IMG/VR virus record: IMGVR_UViG_3300021963_000054
Coordinates: 40,952-104,951 of that record
Origin: a virus
Direction: 5' to 3' (one strand)
Length of the DNA: 64,000 nucleotides
Position numbers and translations under genes: made by a program. Below are positions 1-9,238 of the stretch, piece by piece (position 1 is the stretch's first letter; the number at the start of each line of letters is the position of its first letter). The notes under the pieces are model-generated. The model did no database searches. It was not told the origin of the DNA and saw only the letters and a program-made list of their open reading frames with translations.

Positions 1-1
1 T

Positions 2-1441
2 GTTGATTTATTCTTTAAAGCAAAAGATGATGGCAACTTGCCAGTGACAATGCAAATTCGTCCAACGGTAAATGGATTTCCATCTTCTGATTACTGGTAT
101 CCAGAATCTGTTGTGGTTAAATATCCATCACAGATTAATGTGTCTGAATCGCCAAGCGTTTCAATTGCAAGTACAGCTACCAATTTTGAGTTTAGTTTTC
201 CTGTTTATTTGAAACCAGGTCTATACGCACTAATTGTTTTGGCTGATACTCAAGACTACATTCTTTGGCAAGCTGAAAAGGGCGGAACAACTACCAACAA
301 TGAGTATGTTGATAAACAGCCATACATGGGTACTTTGTATAAATCACAAAATACCGCAGAATGGACTCCGTTTATTAATGAAGACTTGATGTTTAGATTA
401 AATCGTTGTGTTTTCACAACAAACAGCACTGCAACATATTACTTAAGAAATGAAGCATTAGGCAGCGTTACAAATTATGATAAATTGAGATTGATTACAA
501 ATTCAATTGTACCAGATGCAAAAGTTACATCGTTGACGCATAGCATCGCAACGACTACGATTTCGGGCGCAAAAGAATCTTCATTTAGAACATTGTCTCC
601 AGGACAAACATATGATTTCTCCAACGATGACTTATATCAAATTGGTTATCGTAGAAAGAAAATGCTCAATGCAAATGATTTTACATTGAAACTTGATATG
701 ACAACAACAAGTGATGCTGTGTCGCCAATCTTCTCATTAGAATCTGCTTATGTTAACATGTGGGAAAACTACATTGATAATGCAGAAATTAATTCTGAAG
801 ACTTCACAATCATTGCCCCAGGCAGTGGTTACAGTAATGCAAACTTGATTACTATCACAAGTTCATCTGGTACCGGAGCAAATGCTAACGTGACTGTTGA
901 CGCAAATGGTAATGTTATTGCAGTTTATGTAACATCGCCAGGTTCTGGTTATTTGGATGACTTTGAAATTTCTTACTATACGCATCCAACAACTCCAGCA
1001 ACAATCGTATTGAATAGCGAATATGATTCTACTGGTGGACCATGTTTAGCACGTTACATTACCAAGCCAGTTAAGTTAGCTGATGGATATGATGCTGGCG
1101 ATTTGCGTGTATTCCTTGGCGCAAACAAGCCAGGATCTTCGGAAGTTTCGGTATTTTATAAAGTATTATCTGATAGTGATGCAACTTCATTTAAGGATAG
1201 ACCATATCAGAAAATGGTATGTATTAATCCTACGGTAACTGCATCGCCAGATACAGAAGGCTTCCGTGATTATGAATATCGCCCATCTGCAACAGTAAAC
1301 GCAATTACATATACTGGCGAAAATGGAGTTACATATGATACATTTAAGACTTTTGCAATTAAAATTGTATTGACCTCCAGTGATCCAGCGATTGTGCCAA
1401 GTGTTAAAGACTTGCGTATCATCGCAACTCCTGCCGAGTAA
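2..1441 (+). CDS. Virion structural protein, DUF4815-like (5' end outside window)
   Basis: The reading frame is open to the left edge, so only the C-terminal ~479 residues are visible; the TTG at 38 is not a convincing start because the frame continues upstream with VDLFFKAKDDG. That segment and the following 'PVTMQIRPTVNG' resemble the large structural (baseplate- or fibre-associated) proteins of T4-like cyanophages containing a DUF4815-type region. A 'GSGY...TSPGSGY' repeat lies near residues 265-310 of the visible part, a common phage adhesin insert. The gene starts the fibre block and is followed after two bases by a small coiled-coil gene. The precise virion position is inferred, not shown. 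Confidence 0.7.
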   Translation, partial: VDLFFKAKDDGNLPVTMQIRPTVNGFPSSDYWYPESVVVKYPSQINVSESPSVSIASTATNFEFSFPVYLKPGLYALIVLADTQDYILWQAEKGGTTTNNEYVDKQPYMGTLYKSQNTAEWTPFINEDLMFRLNRCVFTTNSTATYYLRNEALGSVTNYDKLRLITNSIVPDAKVTSLTHSIATTTISGAKESSFRTLSPGQTYDFSNDDLYQIGYRRKKMLNANDFTLKLDMTTTSDAVSPIFSLESAYVNMWENYIDNAEINSEDFTIIAPGSGYSNANLITITSSSGTGANANVTVDANGNVIAVYVTSPGSGYLDDFEISYYTHPTTPATIVLNSEYDSTGGPCLARYITKPVKLADGYDAGDLRVFLGANKPGSSEVSVFYKVLSDSDATSFKDRPYQKMVCINPTVTASPDTEGFRDYEYRPSATVNAITYTGENGVTYDTFKTFAIKIVLTSSDPAIVPSVKDLRIIATPAE

Positions 1442-1443
1442 TC

Positions 1444-1677
1444 ATGCTTGTGAAAGTTGAAGGTACCAATTTTATTAAAGATACCGGCACAAACGCCCTG
1501 TTGATGACGGGGCGGAATGCTTTGGTAGAAAATGAAGCAAGGAAAAAACTTGCCGATAGGATGAATGGCAAAAATAATGAGATAAATAACTTGAAGAATC
1601 AAGTGGAAGAATTGTCTTCGGATATGAAGGAAATTAAGTCCCTACTAAACGCATTGTTGAAACAGAGTAAAGAATAA
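1444..1677 (+). CDS. Small coiled-coil protein downstream of the structural gene
   Basis: A 77-residue protein. Its N-terminal half has no recognised domain, and its C-terminal ~35 residues form an obvious heptad-like coiled coil (NNEINNLKNQVEELSSDM). It starts two bases after the preceding stop, and its own stop TAA shares one base with the ATG of the 1200-residue fibre gene (TAATG), so the three genes are translationally coupled. The position suggests an adaptor or oligomerisation partner for the neighbouring fibre proteins; this is inference from context only. Confidence 0.65.
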   Translation: MLVKVEGTNFIKDTGTNALLMTGRNALVENEARKKLADRMNGKNNEINNLKNQVEELSSDMKEIKSLLNALLKQSKE

Positions 1678-4600
1678 TGTCAATTAATAACATTACACGA
1701 ACAAATACGATTGATGAATGGCGCATCCAGACAAATCAATCTGCGACCGAACTTAATAAAATAGAGACTGGAAATTATGATAAATTTTCTGGCTCTCTTA
1801 ATATTGCATGTACCGCAGTTTTATCCATTACCGCTCAAGGAACTCCGCTTCAAGTTTCAAATAATGCACTAATTGGCACTCAACTTACCGTCGGTAAAGA
1901 TATTATTTTAGGTTCAGAAATATCTCAAACCGGTAATTTGTCAGTTGGCAATACAGTTTATATTTACGGTGGTGCAACGGCACTTTATGTTGCAAACAAT
2001 GTAATATCTAATGGCAGTCTTCTTGTTAGAAACACAATCACAACAAACAATGTAACCGTAAATTCAAACGTAGTTGTTGTGGGTACAGCAAACGCAGGAT
2101 ATTTAGGTGTAGCAAATAGTGGTTATGTTGGCACAACTTTAACTGTTATTGGAAATACAGCAGTTGGTAATTTGACAACCGCAAACTCAGTTGTTGCAGA
2201 CAATGGTCGCTTTAGTAATAACGTAACTGTAGAACATATCATAGCGGCTAATTCTGTTGTATCTTATGGCGCTAGAATAACCAATAACACAATTACAGGC
2301 AATTTAAATTCAACATCTGTTGTAGCTGATAATGCAAGAATCACAGCAAATGCTACAGCAACAGAAATAACTGTCACAACTCTAAATGCAACAAATGCTA
2401 GAGTGTCGGGAAATGCAAACGTTGCACACCTAACATCTTCTGGTTCTGTTGTTGCTGATAATGCAAGAATCACAGCAAATGCTACAGTTGCACACCTAAC
2501 ATCTTCTGGTTCTGTTGTTGCTGATAATGCAAGAATCACAGCAAATGCTACGGCAACTGAAGTAACTGTGACAACTTTAAATGCAACTAATGCTAGAATT
2601 TCAGCAAACGCAAACGTTGCACATCTAACATCTTCCAGCTCTGTTGTTGCAGACAATCTAAGAATAACAAGTCCAACTGCTTCTGCTAACATCAGCGGTA
2701 ACGTTATTGCCGGAAACGTAAATACACAAGGTATGGTGTATGCTGGTTCTTTAGTATCAGGTAAGACAGATGTTGGCGCATTAACTGTAACATCTTTAAG
2801 TACAGGTGGAGAGGCAACGGTTGGCGATTTAAATGTAACTGGCGATTTTGTATTGTCTGGTAGCATTGTTTATGATGCAGATATATTAACAATTAGCACT
2901 GCATCACCAATAACAACTACCGGAGAAGCATACTTTGGTGTATTCAGAGGAAATGATAAAGGCGGTGTATCTGGTGGATCTGGTGGCGCATCAGCAAATG
3001 CCAACGCATATATTCGCTGGAGTTCATCGGCTAACAACTGGCAAATTCGTGATGTATTCAATTCAGATTCCACAACAACATATTCCAAAATACTTACCGC
3101 AAATCTAATTACAACAAGTACTGCATCGGTAAGTAACAATGATTTTGCGTCTTCATGGTTAATGAAAAACTATGTTGATAATGCAAATACAAATCTAAAA
3201 AGTTACGTAGACACAAGTGCTATTCAAACAGCGGCTGCAAATGCTGGATTACTTGGTATCAATTTAAGCGCAAACATTGGTGCCGCTAGAATTGCTGATA
3301 CCGCAAATTCTGGTTTGGGCGATATCATTGTAATGGGTCGTGCTAATGGCGCATTTGGTGTTGCTAATCTCGCATCAAATACATTCAACGGAACATCAGG
3401 TTCTGCGGCACCAAGTAACGGCATAATTTCGTTTACAAGCACGAATGGTGTCACATTAGTCGGTGCGTCTAATACCATTACTGTTAATACGCCACAAGAT
3501 GTAAGAACAACGGCAAGTCCAACATTTAGCGGATTGACACTAACCAATGCTCTTCCTACATCACAAGGTGGTACAGGAGCAACTTCACCTGGCGGTGCGC
3601 TAACGAATTTATTACCAGCTGGCGGAACATCAGGATATGTTTTAGCGACTAGCGGATCAGGAACTTATTACTGGGCCGCTGGTGGTACTGGAGGTGGTGG
3701 TAGTGCAACTCCCGGTACAACAATTGTTTCAACGAGAACAACACCAACTGTTAATGCATCACAAAGAATATTCGCAACACCTATCTATCAAACTGGTACA
3801 GGTCAGTTAAGAGTTTTTATCAATGGTGTTAGACAGTTTGCATCCGAATATACTGAAGGCGCAAATAACTTAACAGGTGTGGCATCAGTATCATCAAATG
3901 GTTATTTTTCAACAACATCAGCAACTTCAACTCTTGTTGCTAACGCGGCTCTTGCGATTACTGGAACATTAACCGGAACAGGAACAATTACATCGTATGT
4001 TTCCGGAAAAACATATTATATAAGCAACATAAATGGCAATTTCTTCTCACTATCCGAAACTGTAGGTGGTGCGGCTATTACAACAACAGCAGGCACAACA
4101 ACTGGTCTTTCATTCACGACTGGACATAATGTAACATTAACAACTGGAACAAGTGCTGGTGATGCAATTTTACTTGAAGTTGATGCATACACGGTGAATC
4201 CTTATTACGCAAATAACATAGCATATGGACCTGTAACTGGCGAAATTGCCGCATCAGCAAATACCATTCAGTTGGCTATTGACAGTTTGGAATCAAGAAA
4301 GATTACAACAACAGCGGCACAAGCAAACGTTGGTGCTGGTCTAATTACAGTTACAAACGCATATCAAGCCAACGTTGGTGCGGCTAGAATTTCTGATGTA
4401 GCAACACTTCAAGCAAATACTGGTGCATTAAGTATTGGTTTAACTAATGAAATTTCTGGTAGACAAGCAAACGTAGGTGCGGCTGTAATCTCAGTCACAA
4501 ATGGTTATCAAGCAAATACAGGTGCAGTAAACATTGGTTTAAGTAACGAGATAACGAATAGACAAGCAAATACTGGTGCAGTAAACATTGGTTTAAGTAA

Positions 4601-5279
4601 CGAGATAACGAATAGACAAGCAAACGTAGGTGCGGCTGCAATTACTGTCACAAATGGTTATCAAGCAAATACTGGTGCAGCCTTAATTACTGCATTAAAT
4701 GCAAGTAACATTTCTTCGGGTACATTACCATCGGGTAGAATTTCTGGTTCTTATACTGGTATAACTGGCGTTGGTACACTCACAGCAGGGACTTGGAATG
4801 CCACTAGCATTAGTACAACATACACAGATGCTAAAGTAACTTCTGTTGCTAGTAAGACTGGAGCGGTTTCATTGGCGCAAGCGGACATTTCGGGATTAAC
4901 AACCGCCAGCAGTCCAACATTTGCTGGACTAACTATAAATGGCTCAATTACTGCTACTGGTGATATCACAGCTGGTTACTCGGATGATAAACTAAAAACA
5001 AGATTGGGTAATATTGAGAATGCTCTTGATAAAGTCTCGGCTATTTCAGGATTCTTCTATGAGCCAAATAAAACAGCACAAGATTTAGGTTTTGAAGTTA
5101 AGAGAGAAGTTGGTGTATCTGCACAAGAAGTTCAAGCAATTATGCCAGAAGTTGTTGTTCCTGCTCCAATAGATAATCAATACTTAACTGTTTACTATGA
5201 AAAACTTATTCCTCTGTTGATTGAAGCTATTAAAGAATTGAGAGCAGAAGTTGAAGAAATAAAAGGACAAATTAAATGA
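1677..5279 (+). CDS. Large tail fibre with C-terminal S74 intramolecular chaperone
   Basis: 1200 residues. The N-terminus (INNITRTNTIDEWRIQTN) matches the attachment domain of T4-like cyanophage fibre proteins. The middle consists of low-complexity Asn/Ala/Val/Thr repeats (ARITANATVAHLTSSGSVV; QANVGAG), consistent with a long trimeric shaft. The C-terminus has the peptidase S74 (endosialidase-type) chaperone: Ser1102 in S-D-D-K-L-K with Lys1107 five residues on, which is the Ser/Lys spacing of the autocleavage site, followed by SAQEVQAIMPEVV and a terminal helix. Trimer folding followed by release of the ~99-residue chaperone is expected. Two tandem DNA repeats lie inside. Probable receptor-binding or long-fibre component. 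Confidence 0.85.
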   Translation: MSINNITRTNTIDEWRIQTNQSATELNKIETGNYDKFSGSLNIACTAVLSITAQGTPLQVSNNALIGTQLTVGKDIILGSEISQTGNLSVGNTVYIYGGATALYVANNVISNGSLLVRNTITTNNVTVNSNVVVVGTANAGYLGVANSGYVGTTLTVIGNTAVGNLTTANSVVADNGRFSNNVTVEHIIAANSVVSYGARITNNTITGNLNSTSVVADNARITANATATEITVTTLNATNARVSGNANVAHLTSSGSVVADNARITANATVAHLTSSGSVVADNARITANATATEVTVTTLNATNARISANANVAHLTSSSSVVADNLRITSPTASANISGNVIAGNVNTQGMVYAGSLVSGKTDVGALTVTSLSTGGEATVGDLNVTGDFVLSGSIVYDADILTISTASPITTTGEAYFGVFRGNDKGGVSGGSGGASANANAYIRWSSSANNWQIRDVFNSDSTTTYSKILTANLITTSTASVSNNDFASSWLMKNYVDNANTNLKSYVDTSAIQTAAANAGLLGINLSANIGAARIADTANSGLGDIIVMGRANGAFGVANLASNTFNGTSGSAAPSNGIISFTSTNGVTLVGASNTITVNTPQDVRTTASPTFSGLTLTNALPTSQGGTGATSPGGALTNLLPAGGTSGYVLATSGSGTYYWAAGGTGGGGSATPGTTIVSTRTTPTVNASQRIFATPIYQTGTGQLRVFINGVRQFASEYTEGANNLTGVASVSSNGYFSTTSATSTLVANAALAITGTLTGTGTITSYVSGKTYYISNINGNFFSLSETVGGAAITTTAGTTTGLSFTTGHNVTLTTGTSAGDAILLEVDAYTVNPYYANNIAYGPVTGEIAASANTIQLAIDSLESRKITTTAAQANVGAGLITVTNAYQANVGAARISDVATLQANTGALSIGLTNEISGRQANVGAAVISVTNGYQANTGAVNIGLSNEITNRQANTGAVNIGLSNEITNRQANVGAAAITVTNGYQANTGAALITALNASNISSGTLPSGRISGSYTGITGVGTLTAGTWNATSISTTYTDAKVTSVASKTGAVSLAQADISGLTTASSPTFAGLTINGSITATGDITAGYSDDKLKTRLGNIENALDKVSAISGFFYEPNKTAQDLGFEVKREVGVSAQEVQAIMPEVVVPAPIDNQYLTVYYEKLIPLLIEAIKELRAEVEEIKGQIK
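2421..2552 (+). repeat. Two tandem 66-bp repeats in the fibre gene
   Basis: Two adjacent 66-base copies (2421-2486 and 2487-2552) differ only at the last base. Each encodes 22 residues of the shaft (VAHLTSSGSVVADNARITANAT). In-frame copy-number change would lengthen or shorten the fibre shaft. Confidence 0.95.
4509..4616 (+). repeat. Two tandem 54-bp repeats in the fibre gene
   Basis: Copies at 4509-4562 and 4563-4616 differ by one base (acaggt versus actggt). Each encodes 18 residues of the QANTGAVNIGLSNEITNR type. The near identity at DNA level implies recent duplication or ongoing slippage or recombination. Confidence 0.95.
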
Positions 5280-6457
5280 CAACAAAAGTCACAGGTTCAG
5301 TTTTAGCGGATACCGCAGTTAGTGCGGGAACTTATGGCGGTACACAAACCCTTAAAGCATTTACTGTTGATGCACAAGGCAGAGTTACATATGCCGCAAA
5401 CATAACTTCCGGTGTTATTACTGCTGGAACAAGAGGACAAGGCGCAGATATTATTGTTCCAACAATTCAGTATAATGCATTGGGTCAAATTGTTGCGGCT
5501 ACAAATACTACAATTCGCACAGCAACAACTTCTGTTACTGGTGTTGTTCAATTAGCTGATTCTGTTTCTAATACAAGTACTACAGCGGCCGCAACAGCAA
5601 GTGCAGTAAAAGCCGCTTTTGATGCGGCGGCTTCAAATGCGTCAACTGCGCTATCTTCCGCACAAGCAAATACGGGTGCTGTAAATATTGCACTAAGTAA
5701 TGAAAGTTCAAGTAGACAAGCAAACGTAGGTGCAGTTGCCATTTCAGCCAAAAATGCTGATAATCTATCATCTGGTACAGTTGCATCTGGTAGAATTTCT
5801 GGATCATACACTGGCATAACTGGAGTTGGAACTTTAACTGTAGGATCAATACCATACGCAACAAGTGCTGGTAGCGCAAGTTCAGCAACAAATGCAACAT
5901 ATGCAACAAGTGCTGGTAGTGCAACAAATGCATCTGCGGCTACAAATGCAACATATGCAACAACAGCGGGCAGTGCAACTTATGCTTCAAGTTCTGGTGG
6001 AACAAGTAGCGTTGCTTGGACTAATGTAAGTTCAAGACCATTTCAATTAGTTAGTAGTGGTAGTTTTGCTATTACGGGCACAGATACATTTTATACATTA
6101 GCATCACGCCAATCATTCTTTCAAGACCAAGCTGGTATATTCATGTTATCTGTTTCTTGGGATTATAATTTTTCATATTTCAGAGGCGCATATATCATAG
6201 GGGCAACATATGGTTTAAATCAATTGGGATCAGTTTGGTATTTTCCACAACCCAACACCGGCTATCATTTAGGTTTTCCTGGCTCATATGGCGAATACGC
6301 AAGATTATATTACTATAATGCCGGCGTAGGTTCAACACAAGAATTTAGAATATATTTACAACAAACTACAGCTTACTATTATGGATCAATTCCTGGCGGT
6401 AGCGGAAATTGGTATCTACATAGAATTACTGATGGTTATGGCGGATATATTGGTTAA
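5276..6457 (+). CDS. Tail fibre / adhesin protein
   Basis: 393 residues; its ATG overlaps the preceding stop (ATGA). The N-terminal ~80 residues are a fibre domain of the type 'VTGSVLADTAVSAGTYGGTQTLKAFTVDAQGRVT', frequent in T4-like phage fibres. It is followed by Ala/Ser repeats with QANTGAVN elements shared with the upstream gene and a run of TNATYATSAGSA repeats (roughly residues 200-245). The C-terminal ~130 residues are aromatic- and Gly-rich (YYYGSIPGGSGNWYLH), suggesting a distinct receptor-binding tip. No S74 chaperone is present; the next gene may supply assembly help. Confidence 0.75.
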   Translation: MTTKVTGSVLADTAVSAGTYGGTQTLKAFTVDAQGRVTYAANITSGVITAGTRGQGADIIVPTIQYNALGQIVAATNTTIRTATTSVTGVVQLADSVSNTSTTAAATASAVKAAFDAAASNASTALSSAQANTGAVNIALSNESSSRQANVGAVAISAKNADNLSSGTVASGRISGSYTGITGVGTLTVGSIPYATSAGSASSATNATYATSAGSATNASAATNATYATTAGSATYASSSGGTSSVAWTNVSSRPFQLVSSGSFAITGTDTFYTLASRQSFFQDQAGIFMLSVSWDYNFSYFRGAYIIGATYGLNQLGSVWYFPQPNTGYHLGFPGSYGEYARLYYYNAGVGSTQEFRIYLQQTTAYYYGSIPGGSGNWYLHRITDGYGGYIG

Positions 6458-6466
6458 GGATAAAAA

Positions 6467-6913
6467 ATGGAAATAATTTACGAACTAGATTCCGGATGCA
6501 TTGTTAACAATGAATCTGAACAATATTTGACAAACGCTGGAGCAAGAGGTGCACTAGGAACAATAACAATATTACAAAATATTCCAACGGAAGAACTTGT
6601 TTTATATACAGTAAACACTACTACAAAGAAGATAGTTAAAGTTGTTAACTCACTACAAGAGAAAGAACATTTAACTTATTTGGATGGAGCAAGAGCCGTT
6701 CGTAGTATGATGTTATCACAAACAGATATTTTGATGGGGCAATCGGATAGACTATCTCTAACGGAAAAAGAAGCATTGGAACAATTCAGACAGGATCTTA
6801 GAGATTTCAATAAAGATTTGGAATTAAACGAGAATCATCATTCGGGCGCAAAAATACAATTAGTTTTGCCTGAAGTACCTGAAGTTCTTAAAAAATATAA
6901 GTTATTCTATTAA
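6467..6913 (+). CDS. Tail fibre assembly chaperone-like protein
   Basis: 148 residues. The segment 'RSMMLSQTDILMGQSDRLSLTEKEALEQFRQDLRDF' (read in parts) follows the pattern of the phage tail assembly chaperone family (R..LLs.TDw...d.pLs..e...w..YRq.LRd). The gene lies directly after a fibre gene lacking its own chaperone, which fits a role in fibre folding or attachment. The N-terminal ~70 residues (YELDSGCIVNNESEQYLTN) have no family assignment. The family call rests on motif resemblance by eye. Confidence 0.55.
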   Translation: MEIIYELDSGCIVNNESEQYLTNAGARGALGTITILQNIPTEELVLYTVNTTTKKIVKVVNSLQEKEHLTYLDGARAVRSMMLSQTDILMGQSDRLSLTEKEALEQFRQDLRDFNKDLELNENHHSGAKIQLVLPEVPEVLKKYKLFY

Positions 6914-6922
6914 AGATAAAAC

Positions 6923-7255
6923 ATGGCTGCATTTTCAGAAATCGTTATAGAGCAAGGCGCAACATTCAACACTACAATTAATGTTGAAGATACAGCTGGA
7001 GCCGCAATTAATCTTTATGGTTATACTGCAAACTCCATGATGCGTAAATCATACTATTCCTCAAGCGCAACAACAATTACATCTACAGTAACTGGCACAG
7101 CAAATGGTGAAGTAACCCTTTCCGTAACTGCGGCTAATACTGCGGCATTAACTCCCGGAAGATATGTGTATGATGTTATCATTACATCTCCAACTTCCGT
7201 TGTCACACGGGTTGTTGAAGGAATTGTTACTGTTCTACCTTCAGTTACGAGGTAA
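6923..7255 (+). CDS. Small Ig-like virion protein (BppU-N-like)
   Basis: 110 residues, predicted to be almost all beta-strand. The layout 'IEQGATFNTTINVEDTAGAAINLYGYTANSMMRKSY...LTPGRYVYDVII' is that of the immunoglobulin-like domain found at the N-terminus of baseplate upper proteins and as a free-standing small protein in T4-like environmental phages. It follows a chaperone-like gene and precedes an 84-residue gene after only two bases, so it probably belongs to one fibre or baseplate decoration unit. Function inferred. Confidence 0.5.
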   Translation: MAAFSEIVIEQGATFNTTINVEDTAGAAINLYGYTANSMMRKSYYSSSATTITSTVTGTANGEVTLSVTAANTAALTPGRYVYDVIITSPTSVVTRVVEGIVTVLPSVTR

Positions 7256-7257
7256 TT

Positions 7258-7512
7258 ATGGTCACAGCTAGAATCAATACTCCAGGAGTGATTGGTAAAG
7301 TTGCTGTTCGCCCAAATCAAAGAACAACAATTGCAGATCCAAAGTTTATTCCTAAACCAAATGTTGGTTTAGTTGAATTGTATGATACCACAGTTGATGC
7401 TCCGGAAGAGGGCGATGTTATCGCATATGTGGCTAGCACAGGAAAGTTTGAGAATCAGCCACTCGGTAACGTAAGTGTTCAAGTTCCAAGGATAAATGGC
7501 GGAGCTTTTTGA
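7258..7512 (+). CDS. Small virion-associated protein with C-terminal GGAF
   Basis: 84 residues, no recognised enzyme domain. The N-terminus (ARINTPGVIGKVAVRPNQRTTI) and the middle (VELYDTTVDAPEEGDVIAYVASTGKFENQPL) resemble small domains attached to fibre proteins in T4-like phages. It ends in INGGAF, closely matching the GGTF ends of the fibre at 7567 and the coiled-coil protein at 9239. The next gene has its own late promoter, so this gene probably closes a transcription unit. Confidence 0.5.
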   Translation: MVTARINTPGVIGKVAVRPNQRTTIADPKFIPKPNVGLVELYDTTVDAPEEGDVIAYVASTGKFENQPLGNVSVQVPRINGGAF

Positions 7513-7523
7513 CTTACCAAATT

Positions 7524-7531
7524 CATAAATA
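7524..7531 (+). promoter_or_regulatory. Late promoter box CATAAATA
   Basis: CATAAATAG lies 35 bases before the ATG at 7567 and matches seven of eight bases of the T4 late promoter TATAAATA recognised by gp55, which is encoded in this window. Confidence 0.6.
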
Positions 7532-7566
7532 GAAGAATAAGAAGATTCCACAATTAAGGAACGATA

Positions 7567-9216
7567 ATGGCAAATACAGTAATCCAGTTAAAATATTCCA
7601 GCATAACCAACAAACCGCCTACACTTAATGTAGCGGAACCAGCATACTCTAGTGTATCCGAAACTCTTTGGATTGACAATGGAACTGGTGTCGTAGCGAT
7701 TGGCGGTAAAGCATATACTGACAAAATTGATGCGGCTGCCTCAGCGGCGACAGCTAACGTTCTTGTTAAGAGAGATACTACAGGTAACGCATCTTTCAAT
7801 TACATCACTGCTAACATTGTTGGTAGCATTTATGGTAATGCAACAAGTGCAGACAAATGGTATACTCCTAGAGATATTGGTGTTTCCGGTGATGCAACAG
7901 GTATCGTTTCTGTTGACGGTACAGCAAACGCTAATATTCCATTAGTTCTTTCCAACTCTGGTGTGGCTGCTGGAAATTATGGTGGTGCAACAAATGCCGC
8001 AGTAATTTCTGTAGACACAAAAGGTCGTGTAACATACGCGGCTAACGTTCCGATTTCTTCTACACTAAACTTCTCGGGCGATATTGGTGCGGCTCCAGGA
8101 ACATTATCTCTAATCTCCGATACCCTAACAATCAAGGGCAGTCTAAACGGCGGTATCAGTACCAATGCTGTTGATGCAAACAATACAGTACTTGTTAATG
8201 TTGATAATACTGTTCTTAGAAATTCTGGAAATCAATTTATCTCCGGCGACTTGTCATTAACAGGAAGTTTGTTTGTTGCTGGTAATACCACAACAGTGGA
8301 TACTACAACAATATCAACAGCAGACTCTTTAATTAGACTAGGCGCAAATAACACAGTAAGCGATGTTCTAGATATTGGTTTCTATGGCAAAGCAAATACA
8401 GGCACAGAAGTAACTCATCACGGTCTTGTTCGTAGAGCAGGAACTGGTAATGACTTCTTCTTGTTCAAAAATTTAAATACTGATCCAACAGCAAACGTTC
8501 TTGCTACAGGTTCAGTAACGGCTGCTAATACCGCAACATTAAGGGCTAACCTAACTGGCGGTATGATTTCCGCTCTTGCTAATACTATTGGTGTTGTTGA
8601 CGGTGGTACTGGCGCAGGCACATTTGCGACTGGTAGCATTCTAGTTGGTGATGGAACAAACTCATTAAAAGTACTAGCTAATACCGGTACAGCAGGAGCA
8701 TATGGTTCTGCATCTAATACATTAATTGTTACCACAGATGCGTATGGTCGTGTGTCAGCTATTACAAATAGTGCAATTCAAATTGATGCTTCAAACATCG
8801 TATCTGGTAATTTAGCAATTAATAGAGGCGGCACAAACAACGATTCTTACACAACTGGTGCCGCAGTATTCTATGATGGTACTGCAATTAAGACATTAGC
8901 AAATACTGGCACAGCAGGAACTTATGGTTCAGCATCTTATGTTCCTGTGGTTACAACTGATGCTTTAGGTCGTGTTTCGGGTGTAAGCAATACTGCAATC
9001 AATATTGATACAAGCGCAGTCGTTTCCGGCACACTAGGTATCGCAAGAGGCGGTTCAGGAGCATCTTCATTCTCAGTTAAAGGTGTTATCGTTTCTGATG
9101 CGGCATCAACAACTGGTGCATTGTCTGCATTGACTTCACCAACCGAAGGTCATCTATTACAAATTAATTCATCTGGAGCACCAACTTTTGCACACCTAAA
9201 TGGTGGAACATTCTAA
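7567..9216 (+). CDS. Tail fibre protein, MANTVIQLK family
   Basis: 549 residues. The N-terminus MANTVIQLKYSSITNKPPTLNVAEPAYSS is shared with the fibre at 9810 and probably docks onto the virion. A long shaft of Thr/Ala/Asn-rich beta repeats follows, with recurring 'GRVSAITNSAI' and 'GGTGAGTFATGSILVGDG' units (roughly residues 320-510) typical of phage fibre shafts. It ends in HLNGGTF. Preceded by its own late promoter. The following gene is a coiled-coil protein with the same C-terminal tetrapeptide. Confidence 0.75.
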   Translation: MANTVIQLKYSSITNKPPTLNVAEPAYSSVSETLWIDNGTGVVAIGGKAYTDKIDAAASAATANVLVKRDTTGNASFNYITANIVGSIYGNATSADKWYTPRDIGVSGDATGIVSVDGTANANIPLVLSNSGVAAGNYGGATNAAVISVDTKGRVTYAANVPISSTLNFSGDIGAAPGTLSLISDTLTIKGSLNGGISTNAVDANNTVLVNVDNTVLRNSGNQFISGDLSLTGSLFVAGNTTTVDTTTISTADSLIRLGANNTVSDVLDIGFYGKANTGTEVTHHGLVRRAGTGNDFFLFKNLNTDPTANVLATGSVTAANTATLRANLTGGMISALANTIGVVDGGTGAGTFATGSILVGDGTNSLKVLANTGTAGAYGSASNTLIVTTDAYGRVSAITNSAIQIDASNIVSGNLAINRGGTNNDSYTTGAAVFYDGTAIKTLANTGTAGTYGSASYVPVVTTDALGRVSGVSNTAINIDTSAVVSGTLGIARGGSGASSFSVKGVIVSDAASTTGALSALTSPTEGHLLQINSSGAPTFAHLNGGTF

Positions 9217-9238
9217 ATTATAATGAAAGGATTTTATT

